Of a DNA stretch of 5,245 bases, positions 1 through 5,245 are shown in pieces. The notes under the pieces were generated by a model, which was not told where the DNA came from, searched no databases, and was given only the letters and a program-made list of their open reading frames with translations. Made by a program: the position numbers and the translations under genes. The first letter of the stretch is position 1. Each line of letters begins with the position of its first letter. Location of the stretch: positions 1-5,245 of the forward strand of contig JAFTDQ010000006.1 in assembly GCA_017454075.1 (NCBI GenBank), written 5' to 3'. The stretch comes from Clostridia bacterium (GTDB lineage Bacteria; Bacillota_A; Clostridia; Oscillospirales; CAG-272).

Positions 1-549
1 ATTAACACCTATAATTCAGATAACGCACAGACTGACTTCAAAAATAAAGTCCAGCCGTATCTGACAAAAGAATCCGGTAATATCTACTGGATTCAGGATA
101 ATCTCATAAACGCTCCGGCAAAGGGCAAGATCAAGTACGGATTCGGTATCAAGATGATACTCAACAACGCCGGAAGCAGGTGGTACTGGAACAAAGGCGT
201 TCACTTCACGTCCTCGGGCGGCAAGGACGTCTTCGCCTGTCTCCCCGGCGAGGTGACGTTTGTCGGTGAAACGACCCACAGCGGAAAGATTATTATAATC
301 GATCACGGCGCGGGGCTGAAATCGATGTACATGCATCTCTCGGACACCGCCAAAAAGACCGGAGATATAGTCGAAGCGGGCGAGCTCATCGCCATGATGG
401 GAAGCACGGGATTCACGAACGTGACAATGCTTCAGTTCCGGCTCTATATCTTCGACGTACCGGTGCGTTATTACGACGATCTCGACAGTACTCCCGACGC
501 CGTAATGATAAACGAGGAGGTCAGAAAGGCCATGGGCCTTGCCGACTGA
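1..549 (+). CDS. M23/LytM-fold protein, probably catalytically inactive (5' partial)
   Basis: The reading frame is open from base 1 to a TGA at 547-549, giving 182 visible residues; the N-terminus is outside the window. No ATG occurs in frame before codon 52 and the fold clearly begins earlier, so an internal start at 154 is unlikely. Residues about 58-155 follow the lysostaphin-type M23 beta-sheet pattern: GVHF (66-69), FACLPGEVTFVG (78-89), a lysine-flanked IIIIDHG strand (97-103), MYMHLS (109-114) and GDIVEAGELIAMMGSTG (121-137). M23 enzymes bind zinc through HxxxD, a histidine near the YxHL motif, and HxH. Here H68 and H112 are kept, but the Asp position is S72 and the HxH position reads M143-L-Q145. 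I infer loss of metal binding and of glycyl endopeptidase activity, as in scaffold or regulator members of the family such as SpoIIQ or EnvC. A role at the cell wall is likely but the partner is unknown. The terminator at 565-595 ends this gene's transcript. Confidence 0.8.
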   Translation: MNTYNSDNAQTDFKNKVQPYLTKESGNIYWIQDNLINAPAKGKIKYGFGIKMILNNAGSRWYWNKGVHFTSSGGKDVFACLPGEVTFVGETTHSGKIIIIDHGAGLKSMYMHLSDTAKKTGDIVEAGELIAMMGSTGFTNVTMLQFRLYIFDVPVRYYDDLDSTPDAVMINEEVRKAMGLAD

Positions 550-564
550 CAGTAAAAACCGTCT

Positions 565-595
565 GCGGCCCCCGTCCCCGACGGGGGCCGCTTTT
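565..595 (+). terminator. Rho-independent terminator after the M23-like gene
   Basis: A perfect 12-bp GC-rich stem pairs 565-576 (GCGGCCCCCGTC) with 580-591, closed by a CCC loop at 577-579 and followed by TTTT at 592-595. It begins 16 bases after the stop codon of the upstream gene. The stem is very stable but the T tract is short. It ends only 10 bases before the mntP start codon. Confidence 0.88.
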
Positions 596-605
596 AAGAC
601 TGATT

Positions 606-1187
606 ATGGATCTGAGTTTTTTTGTTGACGCGTTTCTGCTCGGATGCGCGCTCGCGATGGACGCGTTTGCCGTGTCCGTCGCGACCGGGCTCTCCCAAAG
701 CGGAACAAACCGGCGCCGCGCCCTCGCGCTCTCCGGTACCTTCGGTGCGTTTCAGATGATAATGCCGATGATCGGCTGGCTGATCGTAAGCGTATCCGTA
801 AGACTTGTTTCTGTGATCGAAAAGGCCGTACCGTGGATCGCCGCCTCAGTTCTGATCCTTCTCGGAATAAAAATGATCTGCGAATCGTTTAAGCAAGACG
901 GCGGTGAGACGGCGGTAAAGCCGGGGATCGCGGGAGCTCTCTACGCGGCTCTGATGACGTCGATCGACGCGCTGTCCGTCGGGCCGACGATGGCGGAAAT
1001 GAGTTTTCTCTATGTCCTCACCGAATCGGCCGTGATCGGGATAGTGACGTTTGCCGTCTGTCTCGCCGGCTTTTTTGCCGGCCGGAAGATAGGCGGGATT
1101 GCGGAACGCCGCTCAGGTCTCATCGGAGGCATAATACTGATTCTTGTCGGGATCAGATTTTTTATCGGCGGGGTGATTTTACATTGA
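606..1187 (+). CDS. mntP: Manganese efflux pump, MntP family
   Basis: This encodes a 193-residue integral membrane protein, close to the usual MntP/YebN length (about 190). The family exports Mn(II) across the cytoplasmic membrane and protects against manganese excess. It has six predicted membrane segments, roughly at residues 5-27, 41-65, 74-92, 107-127, 137-159 and 171-192. The two halves are a duplicated unit, each with the Asp-containing family motif: MDAFAVS at 18-24 (D19) and TSIDALSVG at 118-126 (D121). The GAFQMIMPMIGW stretch (47-58) matches the conserved second helix. The ATG at 606 places the first motif where the family has it, and no better start lies upstream. No clear Shine-Dalgarno sequence precedes it, and the terminator ends 10 bases upstream, so how it is expressed is unclear. 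It overlaps the following acyltransferase by 4 bases. The sporulation-associated YtaF proteins share the fold, but the motifs and length fit MntP better. Confidence 0.88.
   Translation: MDLSFFVDAFLLGCALAMDAFAVSVATGLSQSGTNRRRALALSGTFGAFQMIMPMIGWLIVSVSVRLVSVIEKAVPWIAASVLILLGIKMICESFKQDGGETAVKPGIAGALYAALMTSIDALSVGPTMAEMSFLYVLTESAVIGIVTFAVCLAGFFAGRKIGGIAERRSGLIGGIILILVGIRFFIGGVILH
1170..1176 (+). promoter_or_regulatory. Ribosome binding site for the plsC-like gene (supports the TTG start)
   Basis: GGGGTGA, a near match to GGAGGTGA, lies inside the end of mntP, 7 bases before the TTG at 1184. This spacing supports the TTG as the true start of the acyltransferase. Confidence 0.7.
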
Positions 1188-1942
1188 AAATCGTGCTTTA
1201 CGTTATTGTCATCGCGGCCGCGTCCGCGGCCGGACTTCTTGCCCTCGGTATTCTTTTCTGTTTCGTTTGCTCGCGTTTTGTCGATCCGAAAAAGCAGTAT
1301 ATGACTCAGAGCGGGTTTTTCAGGAGAATTTTATACGTCGCGACCGGGATCTCCATGTTCATAGTCAGGGTAAAGATAGTGATCGAAGGGCGCGAAAAGC
1401 TCCCGGACGGAAGATTTCTGCTTGTCAGCAATCACCTTTCGAACTTTGATCCCATAGTGACCTGGCAGGTAATGAGGGACAGGGATCTTGCCTTTATTTC
1501 GAAACAGGCAAACCTGAAAATACCTATCTTCGGTAGGATCGTCCGCCGCTGCTGTTTTATGCCGATCGACAGAAGCAATCCGCTGTCGTCCGCCGCGACG
1601 ATAAACACGGCGGCAGAACTTATCGAAACAGATCAGGCGTCGGTCTGCGTTTATCCCGAAGGGACAAGAAGCCGTACCGGGAAACTTCTGCCGTTTCACA
1701 GCGGCGTGCTCAGGATAGCGCAGAAGGCCGGCGTGCCGGTCGTCGTCATGACGGTCAGAAACTCCGACAAAGTAAAGAAACGCTACCCGTTCAGGAGCAC
1801 GAAGATCATTTTAAGGATAATCGACGTGATCCCGGCGGAAAAGGCGGCCGGTCACCTGACGAACGAACTCGGCGAAATCATAAAAGAAAAAATGCTCGAC
1901 GATCTCGGCGGTCGGGAGGACAGGGGAGAAACGGCGGCGTGA
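1184..1942 (+). CDS. plsC: 1-acyl-sn-glycerol-3-phosphate acyltransferase (PlsC family)
   Basis: This encodes a 252-residue membrane-anchored acyltransferase. PlsC acylates lysophosphatidic acid to phosphatidic acid, the precursor of membrane phospholipids, on the cytoplasmic face. A strongly hydrophobic N-terminal segment (residues 3-29) is the likely anchor. The catalytic HX4D motif is intact: NHLSNFD, with H84 and D89. The substrate-binding block FGRIVRRCCFMPIDR (116-130) and the PEGTRSR motif (158-164) are present, followed by the VPVVVM strand (184-189). All four acyltransferase blocks are in the standard order, so activity is likely. The start is TTG, overlapping the mntP TGA as TTGA, with a good ribosome binding site; translation is probably coupled to mntP. 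A start at the internal ATG at 1301 (residue 40) would remove the membrane anchor. Which acyl acceptor and donor (acyl-ACP or acyl-CoA) are used cannot be read from the sequence, and a paralog acting on another lysolipid is possible. Confidence 0.87.
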   Translation: MKIVLYVIVIAAASAAGLLALGILFCFVCSRFVDPKKQYMTQSGFFRRILYVATGISMFIVRVKIVIEGREKLPDGRFLLVSNHLSNFDPIVTWQVMRDRDLAFISKQANLKIPIFGRIVRRCCFMPIDRSNPLSSAATINTAAELIETDQASVCVYPEGTRSRTGKLLPFHSGVLRIAQKAGVPVVVMTVRNSDKVKKRYPFRSTKIILRIIDVIPAEKAAGHLTNELGEIIKEKMLDDLGGREDRGETAA

Positions 1943-1975
1943 TCCCCGCGGCGCTCGAAAGATACACAACGTCAT

Positions 1976-2016
1976 ATATCCGCTCGCGTGAATATTTATT
2001 CACTGCGGGCGGATAT
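1976..2016 (+). terminator. Probable terminator hairpin after plsC, with an ARG box at its apex
   Basis: The left arm 1976-1987 (ATATCCGCTCGC) pairs with 2005-2016 over 12 bp with one G-U pair. After a one-base bulge (T2004) the stem continues as 1988-1993 (GTGAAT) with 1998-2003 (ATTCAC), closed by a 4-base ATTT loop. The sequence downstream is T-rich (TTTATTGATTTTTCT, ending at 2030), broken by G and A. It begins 33 bases after the plsC stop codon and probably ends the mntP-plsC transcript. The upper stem coincides with the ArgR operator at 1987-2004, so part of the symmetry may exist for protein binding instead. Confidence 0.62.
1987..2004 (+). promoter_or_regulatory. ARG box 1 (ArgR/AhrC operator)
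   Basis: The core TGAATATTTATTCA (1989-2002) matches all 14 positions of the ArgR consensus TGAATWWWWATTCA, and the outer position 2004 is also A/T as expected. ArgR/AhrC hexamers bind pairs of such 18-bp boxes when arginine is plentiful. The position upstream of carA, an arginine-pathway gene, is the expected context. Binding itself is inferred. Confidence 0.75.
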
Positions 2017-2025
2017 TTATTGATT
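2008..2025 (+). promoter_or_regulatory. ARG box 2 (weaker ArgR/AhrC operator)
   Basis: The core CGGATATTTATTGA (2010-2023) matches the ArgR consensus at 11 of 14 positions, with the central ATATTTATT identical to box 1. The centre-to-centre distance to box 1 is exactly 21 bp, which leaves 3 bp between the 18-bp boxes. This is the usual arrangement of paired ARG boxes. It ends 6 bases before the -35 element. Confidence 0.62.
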
Positions 2026-2031
2026 TTTCTG

Positions 2032-2060
2032 TTGACATCGGCGCCGAACAGTGATATAAT
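2032..2060 (+). promoter_or_regulatory. Sigma-A promoter of carAB, full consensus
   Basis: The -35 is TTGACA at 2032-2037 and the -10 is TATAAT at 2055-2060, both perfect, with an optimal 17-bp spacer. TG at 2052-2053 adds an extended -10. The T-rich stretch before the -35 may help polymerase binding. Transcription should start near 2067, giving an untranslated leader of only about 24 bases. A promoter this strong normally needs a repressor, consistent with the ARG boxes just upstream. Confidence 0.92.
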
Positions 2061-2078
2061 ATACCGAAACTGAAAAAC

Positions 2079-2083
2079 AGGGG
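2079..2083 (+). promoter_or_regulatory. Ribosome binding site of carA
   Basis: AGGGG lies 7 bases before the ATG at 2091, inside the short leader. It fixes the carA start, since no other start codon lies between the predicted transcription start and this ATG. Confidence 0.75.
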
Positions 2084-2090
2084 CAAAAAA

Positions 2091-3173
2091 ATGAACGGTA
2101 AAAAAGGATATCTGATTCTCGAAAACGGAGACAGATACGAGGGAGAGCTTTTCGGATGCGAGAAGGAGAGCGTCGGCGAGCTTGTCTTTACAACCGGAAT
2201 GTGCGGATATATCGAAACCATCACCGACCCGAGCTATTACGGTCAGATCGTCGTCATGACTTTTCCGCTTATAGGAAATTACGGGGATATCTCATCGGAT
2301 CACGAGGGCAGGCCGGCTCTTTTCGGTTTTGTGGTGCGCGAAAAATGCGACGAGCCATCCAATTTCAGATGCGAAAGAACGCTCGACGAATTTCTTAAAG
2401 CCGAGGGGATACCGGGGCTTTGCGGGATAGATACGAGGTCAGTCACCGAGACGGTCAGGGAGCGGGGCACAATGAACGCGGCGATAACCGGCGATCCGTG
2501 TTTCGACGTCAAAAAACTGAAAGACTATTCAGTGAGGAACGCCGTAAGATCGGTCACGTGCGGCGGAGTTTCGGTGTCGGAACCGGAAGGCCCGGCAAAT
2601 TATTCGGTCGCGCTTATCGACTACGGGGCAAAAGGGAATATAGTAAGAGAACTCACGAAAAGGGGCTGCCGCGTGACGGTTTTTCCGGCGGGTACGGAGG
2701 CCGGGACTGTCCTTTCGGGCGGCTTTGACGGTCTTATGCTGAGCAACGGCCCCGGAGATCCCGCCGAAAACACGTTTGAGATCGAACAGATAAGAAAAAT
2801 GCTCGGGAAAATCCCCGCGTTCGGGATATGCCTCGGGCATCAGCTTATGGCGCTTGCCTCCGGCGCATCTACCGGGAAGCTCAAATACGGTCACAGGGGA
2901 GCTAATCAGCCCGTCACAGCGACAGGAACCGGCAGAACGTACATAACGACGCAGAATCACGGATACGAGGTCATCGCCGACACCGTGAAAGAAGGGAACG
3001 TATCTTATGTAAACGCCAACGACGGCTCCTGCGAAGGGGTTGACTATCCCGAAAAACACGCGTTTTCGGTACAGTTCCATCCGGAGGCCTGCGCCGGACC
3101 GCACGACACGGAATTCCTGTTTGACAGATTTATCGCCCTGATGAAGGAGGGTATCGGACATGCCGAGGGATAA
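2091..3173 (+). CDS. carA: Carbamoyl-phosphate synthase, small (glutamine amidotransferase) subunit
   Basis: CarA hydrolyses glutamine and channels the ammonia to CarB, which makes carbamoyl phosphate for arginine and pyrimidine synthesis in the cytoplasm. The protein has 360 residues, the normal length of bacterial CarA. The N-terminal CarA-specific domain shows MCGYIETITDPSYYGQIV (37-54), PLIGNYG (59-65) and GIDTRSVT (112-119). The C-terminal class I amidotransferase domain starts near 172 and carries SNGPGDP (218-224), the nucleophile C247 in FGICLGHQ (244-251), GHRGANQPV (267-275), and H330 and E332 in FHPEA. The Cys-His-Glu triad is complete, so the enzyme should be active. The gene sits directly behind a consensus promoter with ARG boxes. 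Its end overlaps carB by 14 bases, which suggests coupled, equimolar production of the two subunits. Confidence 0.97.
   Translation: MNGKKGYLILENGDRYEGELFGCEKESVGELVFTTGMCGYIETITDPSYYGQIVVMTFPLIGNYGDISSDHEGRPALFGFVVREKCDEPSNFRCERTLDEFLKAEGIPGLCGIDTRSVTETVRERGTMNAAITGDPCFDVKKLKDYSVRNAVRSVTCGGVSVSEPEGPANYSVALIDYGAKGNIVRELTKRGCRVTVFPAGTEAGTVLSGGFDGLMLSNGPGDPAENTFEIEQIRKMLGKIPAFGICLGHQLMALASGASTGKLKYGHRGANQPVTATGTGRTYITTQNHGYEVIADTVKEGNVSYVNANDGSCEGVDYPEKHAFSVQFHPEACAGPHDTEFLFDRFIALMKEGIGHAEG
3144..3151 (+). promoter_or_regulatory. Ribosome binding site of carB, inside carA
   Basis: AAGGAGGG, close to the ideal Shine-Dalgarno sequence, lies within the last codons of carA, 8 bases before the ATG at 3160. 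It decides the carB start and shows that the 14-base overlap is real. Confidence 0.88.
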
Positions 3174-5245
3174 TACGATAAAAAAAGTCCTGCTCATCGG
3201 CTCGGGACCGATAGTCATCGGACAGGCGGCGGAGTTCGACTATGCGGGAGCTCAGGCCTGCCGCGTGCTCCGCGAGGAAGGGGTCGAGGTCGTCCTCGTC
3301 AACTCCAACCCGGCGACGATAATGACGGACAGCGTCATGGCCGACAAAATATACCTCGAGCCGCTGACCGAGACGACGCTCAGGCGTATCATCGAAAAAG
3401 AGAAGCCGGACGGACTGCTTGCTACGCTCGGCGGTCAGACCGCGCTCAATCTCGCGATGAAACTCTTCAAGAGCGGATTTCTGAAAGAACAGAACGTCAG
3501 ACTTATAGGAACGGACACGGACGCGATCGACAAGGCGGAGGACAGAAGTCTTTTCCGCTGCGAAATGAAGAGGAACGGTCAGCCGGTCATCCCTTCGGAG
3601 ATAGCAAACGACGTCGGGGCGTCACTCAGGATAGCGGATGAGATCGGCTATCCCGTTATCGTGCGCCCTGCCTTCACGCTGGGAGGCAGCGGAGGCGGCG
3701 TCGCGTATAACGAAGACGAGCTGAAAGCCGCCGCTGCGACGGGTCTCGAAGCGTCGCCGATCACTCAGATCCTCGTCGAGAGATACGTATACGGCTGGAA
3801 AGAAATAGAGTTCGAGACCCTGCGCGACGCGGACGGAAACGCGATCGCCGTCTGTTCGATGGAAAACGTCGACCCCGTCGGCGTCCATACGGGAGACAGC
3901 ATCGTCGTCGCCCCGACGCTCACGCTTTCCGATAAAGAGTTTCAGATGCTCCGATCTGCGGCGATCGACATAGTGACGTCCCTCGGTATAGTCGGGGGAT
4001 GCAACTGTCAGTTCGCTCTCAGCCCGGACGGTTTCGATTACGCGGTTATAGAGGTCAACCCGAGAGTGTCGCGCTCCTCGGCTCTGGCAAGTAAGGCGAC
4101 GGGGTATCCGATAGCCAAAATCTCGACGAAGATCGCGCTCGGCTACCGGCTGAACGAGATAAAGAACGAAATAACCGGAAAGACCTGCGCCTGTATCGAG
4201 CCGGCGCTCGACTACGTCGTGGTAAAGCTCCCGAAATGGTCCTTCGAAAAGTTCGAGGGCGCGAGCCGGAAGCTCGGGACTCAGATGAAGGCGACCGGAG
4301 AGGTGATGTCCATCTCCGTAAACTTCGAATCGGCGCTTCTTAAAGCGGTGCGCGGAGCGGAACTCAAAACTGAGACGCTTAACCTGCCGTATTCCGGAGA
4401 AGACGATATTATAAAGCGCCTTTCGGTCATAGACGACAAGAGGATATTCACGGTATTTGAAGCCGTAAAGACCGGGGTTCCGATCGACACGATCTTCGAG
4501 ATCACAAAAATCGACAGATTTTTCCTGTTCAAGCTAAAAAAACTTGCCGATTTTGAAAACAGCGTAAAGGACAGGGACATAAGCCGGGAGGAATACGAGG
4601 AAGGGAAACGCCTCGGCTATACGGACAGGGCGCTGTCGGAGATCACTGGGACGGACGTCGGTAAATATCACCGCGACGCGGTTTACCGTATGGTCGACAC
4701 GTGCGCGGCGGAGTTTTCCGCCGAGACGCCGTATTTTTACTCTTCATACGACGGTCGCTGCGAGTCAAGGGCTTTCGGGCGGAGCGGAAGACCGGTCATA
4801 ATCGTGCTCGGCTCGGGACCTATACGTATCGGGCAGGGTATTGAGTTTGACTATTCTTCCGTTCACTGCGTGATGACGCTTCGCTCGCTCGGCTACGACG
4901 TCGCGATCATCAATAACAACCCGGAGACCGTCTCGACGGATTTCGACACAGCCGACCGGCTATATTTCGAGCCTCTGACGCCCGAGGACGTGATGAACGT
5001 CATAAAGGCGGAAAATCCCGTCGGGGTAGTCGTCGCCTTCGGAGGTCAGACGTCGATAAAGCTGACCAAATATCTGTCGGAAAACGGCGTCCGCATACTC
5101 GGGACGTCGGCGTCGGGCATAGATCTTGCCGAGGACAGGGAGCGCTTTGACGAGCTCCTTGAAAAATACGGCATAAAGCGGCCCGTCGGGACGTCCGTCC
5201 TCACAGAGGACGAGGCGCTCGAGGCCGCCGGAAGGATAGGGTATC
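3160..5245 (+). CDS. carB: Carbamoyl-phosphate synthase, large subunit (3' partial)
   Basis: The frame is open from the ATG at 3160 to the window edge: 695 full codons of a protein usually near 1070 residues. CarB forms carbamoyl phosphate from bicarbonate, two ATP and ammonia delivered by CarA. The carboxyphosphate half is complete. It has GSGPIVIGQAAEFDYAGAQA (14-33), R169 in VRPAFTLGGSGGG, E215 in GWKE, H243 in GVHTGDS, Q284, and E298 and N300 in IEVNPRVSRSSALASKATG (297-315). These sit at, or one residue from, the E. coli positions for ATP and metal binding. The oligomerisation domain covers about 400-545. The carbamoyl-phosphate half begins with the duplicated GSGPIRIGQGIEFDY (551-565), the internal repeat typical of CarB. 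The rest of this half and the C-terminal allosteric domain lie outside the window, so ornithine or UMP/IMP control cannot be judged. There is no frameshift or internal stop. Confidence 0.97.
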   Translation, partial: MPRDNTIKKVLLIGSGPIVIGQAAEFDYAGAQACRVLREEGVEVVLVNSNPATIMTDSVMADKIYLEPLTETTLRRIIEKEKPDGLLATLGGQTALNLAMKLFKSGFLKEQNVRLIGTDTDAIDKAEDRSLFRCEMKRNGQPVIPSEIANDVGASLRIADEIGYPVIVRPAFTLGGSGGGVAYNEDELKAAAATGLEASPITQILVERYVYGWKEIEFETLRDADGNAIAVCSMENVDPVGVHTGDSIVVAPTLTLSDKEFQMLRSAAIDIVTSLGIVGGCNCQFALSPDGFDYAVIEVNPRVSRSSALASKATGYPIAKISTKIALGYRLNEIKNEITGKTCACIEPALDYVVVKLPKWSFEKFEGASRKLGTQMKATGEVMSISVNFESALLKAVRGAELKTETLNLPYSGEDDIIKRLSVIDDKRIFTVFEAVKTGVPIDTIFEITKIDRFFLFKLKKLADFENSVKDRDISREEYEEGKRLGYTDRALSEITGTDVGKYHRDAVYRMVDTCAAEFSAETPYFYSSYDGRCESRAFGRSGRPVIIVLGSGPIRIGQGIEFDYSSVHCVMTLRSLGYDVAIINNNPETVSTDFDTADRLYFEPLTPEDVMNVIKAENPVGVVVAFGGQTSIKLTKYLSENGVRILGTSASGIDLAEDRERFDELLEKYGIKRPVGTSVLTEDEALEAAGRIGY

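Noticed and set aside
16..336. 106-codon minus-strand open frame opposite the M23-like gene
   Set aside because: It is a shadow of the + strand frame, which shows a clear M23 fold.
550..605. Possible yybP-ykoY manganese riboswitch before mntP
   Set aside because: Such riboswitches often precede mntP, but only 56 bases separate the genes and they are filled by a simple terminator hairpin. There is no room for the riboswitch junction.
1065..1082. GCCGGC repeated on both sides of TTTTTT
   Set aside because: It encodes AGFFAG in a membrane helix of MntP. Gly, Ala and Phe codon choice explains it, and nothing else suggests a regulatory role.
1216..1231. Perfect inverted repeat GGCCGCG-TC-CGCGGCC
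   Set aside because: It lies inside plsC in an alanine-rich membrane anchor (AAASAAG), where GCG and GCC codons readily create such symmetry. There is no T tract or site context.
1331..1699. 122-codon minus-strand open frame opposite plsC
   Set aside because: It lies wholly antisense to a gene with all four acyltransferase motifs and has no domain of its own.
1976..2016. Hairpin as a PyrR attenuator or T-box of carA
   Set aside because: It lies upstream of the -35 element, so it is not part of the carA transcript made from the consensus promoter.
2000..2224. 74-codon minus-strand open frame across the carA promoter
   Set aside because: Its product is low-complexity (rich in Ser, Pro and Phe), it lies over the promoter and the start of carA, and it has no independent support.
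2529..3218. 229-codon open frame on the minus strand across the end of carA
   Set aside because: It is fully antisense to a confidently identified carA with intact catalytic motifs. It has no recognisable domain and no ribosome binding site that I could see. Long antisense frames are common in GC-rich third-position coding DNA.
3622..4580. Two minus-strand open frames (3622-3888 and 4281-4580) opposite carB
   Set aside because: carB is continuous and motif-rich across both intervals, so these are shadows.

Overview
The window reads as ordinary chromosomal housekeeping DNA from a fairly GC-rich member of the Clostridia (Bacillota). The basis is strong AGGAGG-type ribosome binding sites, frequent ATA, AGA and AGG codons beside GC-rich third positions, a sigma-A consensus promoter, and CarA, CarB and MntP sequences of clostridial type. 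The phylum is fairly safe; anything finer is a guess. All genes are on the + strand.

Region 1 (1-595) holds the C-terminal part of an M23/LytM-fold protein whose beginning lies outside the window. Three of the five metal-site positions of this fold appear to be replaced, so it is probably a non-catalytic pseudo-peptidase. A strong intrinsic terminator follows it (565-595).

Region 2 (606-1942) is a two-gene unit: an MntP-type manganese efflux pump and a PlsC-type lysophosphatidate acyltransferase that begins with TTG and overlaps the pump's stop codon by four bases. The unit ends at a long imperfect hairpin (1976-2016).

Region 3 (1976-2090) is the most information-rich stretch. It contains a promoter with perfect -35 and -10 hexamers, a 17-bp spacer and an extended -10. 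Upstream are two ArgR/AhrC-type ARG boxes 21 bp apart, the first matching all 14 core consensus positions. The first box is also the apex of the terminator hairpin.

Region 4 (2091 to the window end) is carA and carB, the two subunits of glutamine-dependent carbamoyl-phosphate synthase, which makes carbamoyl phosphate for arginine and pyrimidine synthesis. The genes overlap by 14 bases and carB runs off the right edge after 695 codons. The operators and the very short leader suggest control by arginine through ArgR, not pyrimidine attenuation through PyrR.

No mobile element, CRISPR array, tRNA, rRNA or riboswitch was seen, and I do not see a previously undescribed multi-gene system. The regulatory region before carA and the degenerate M23 domain deserve the second look. 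No gene-free stretch exceeds 150 bases.
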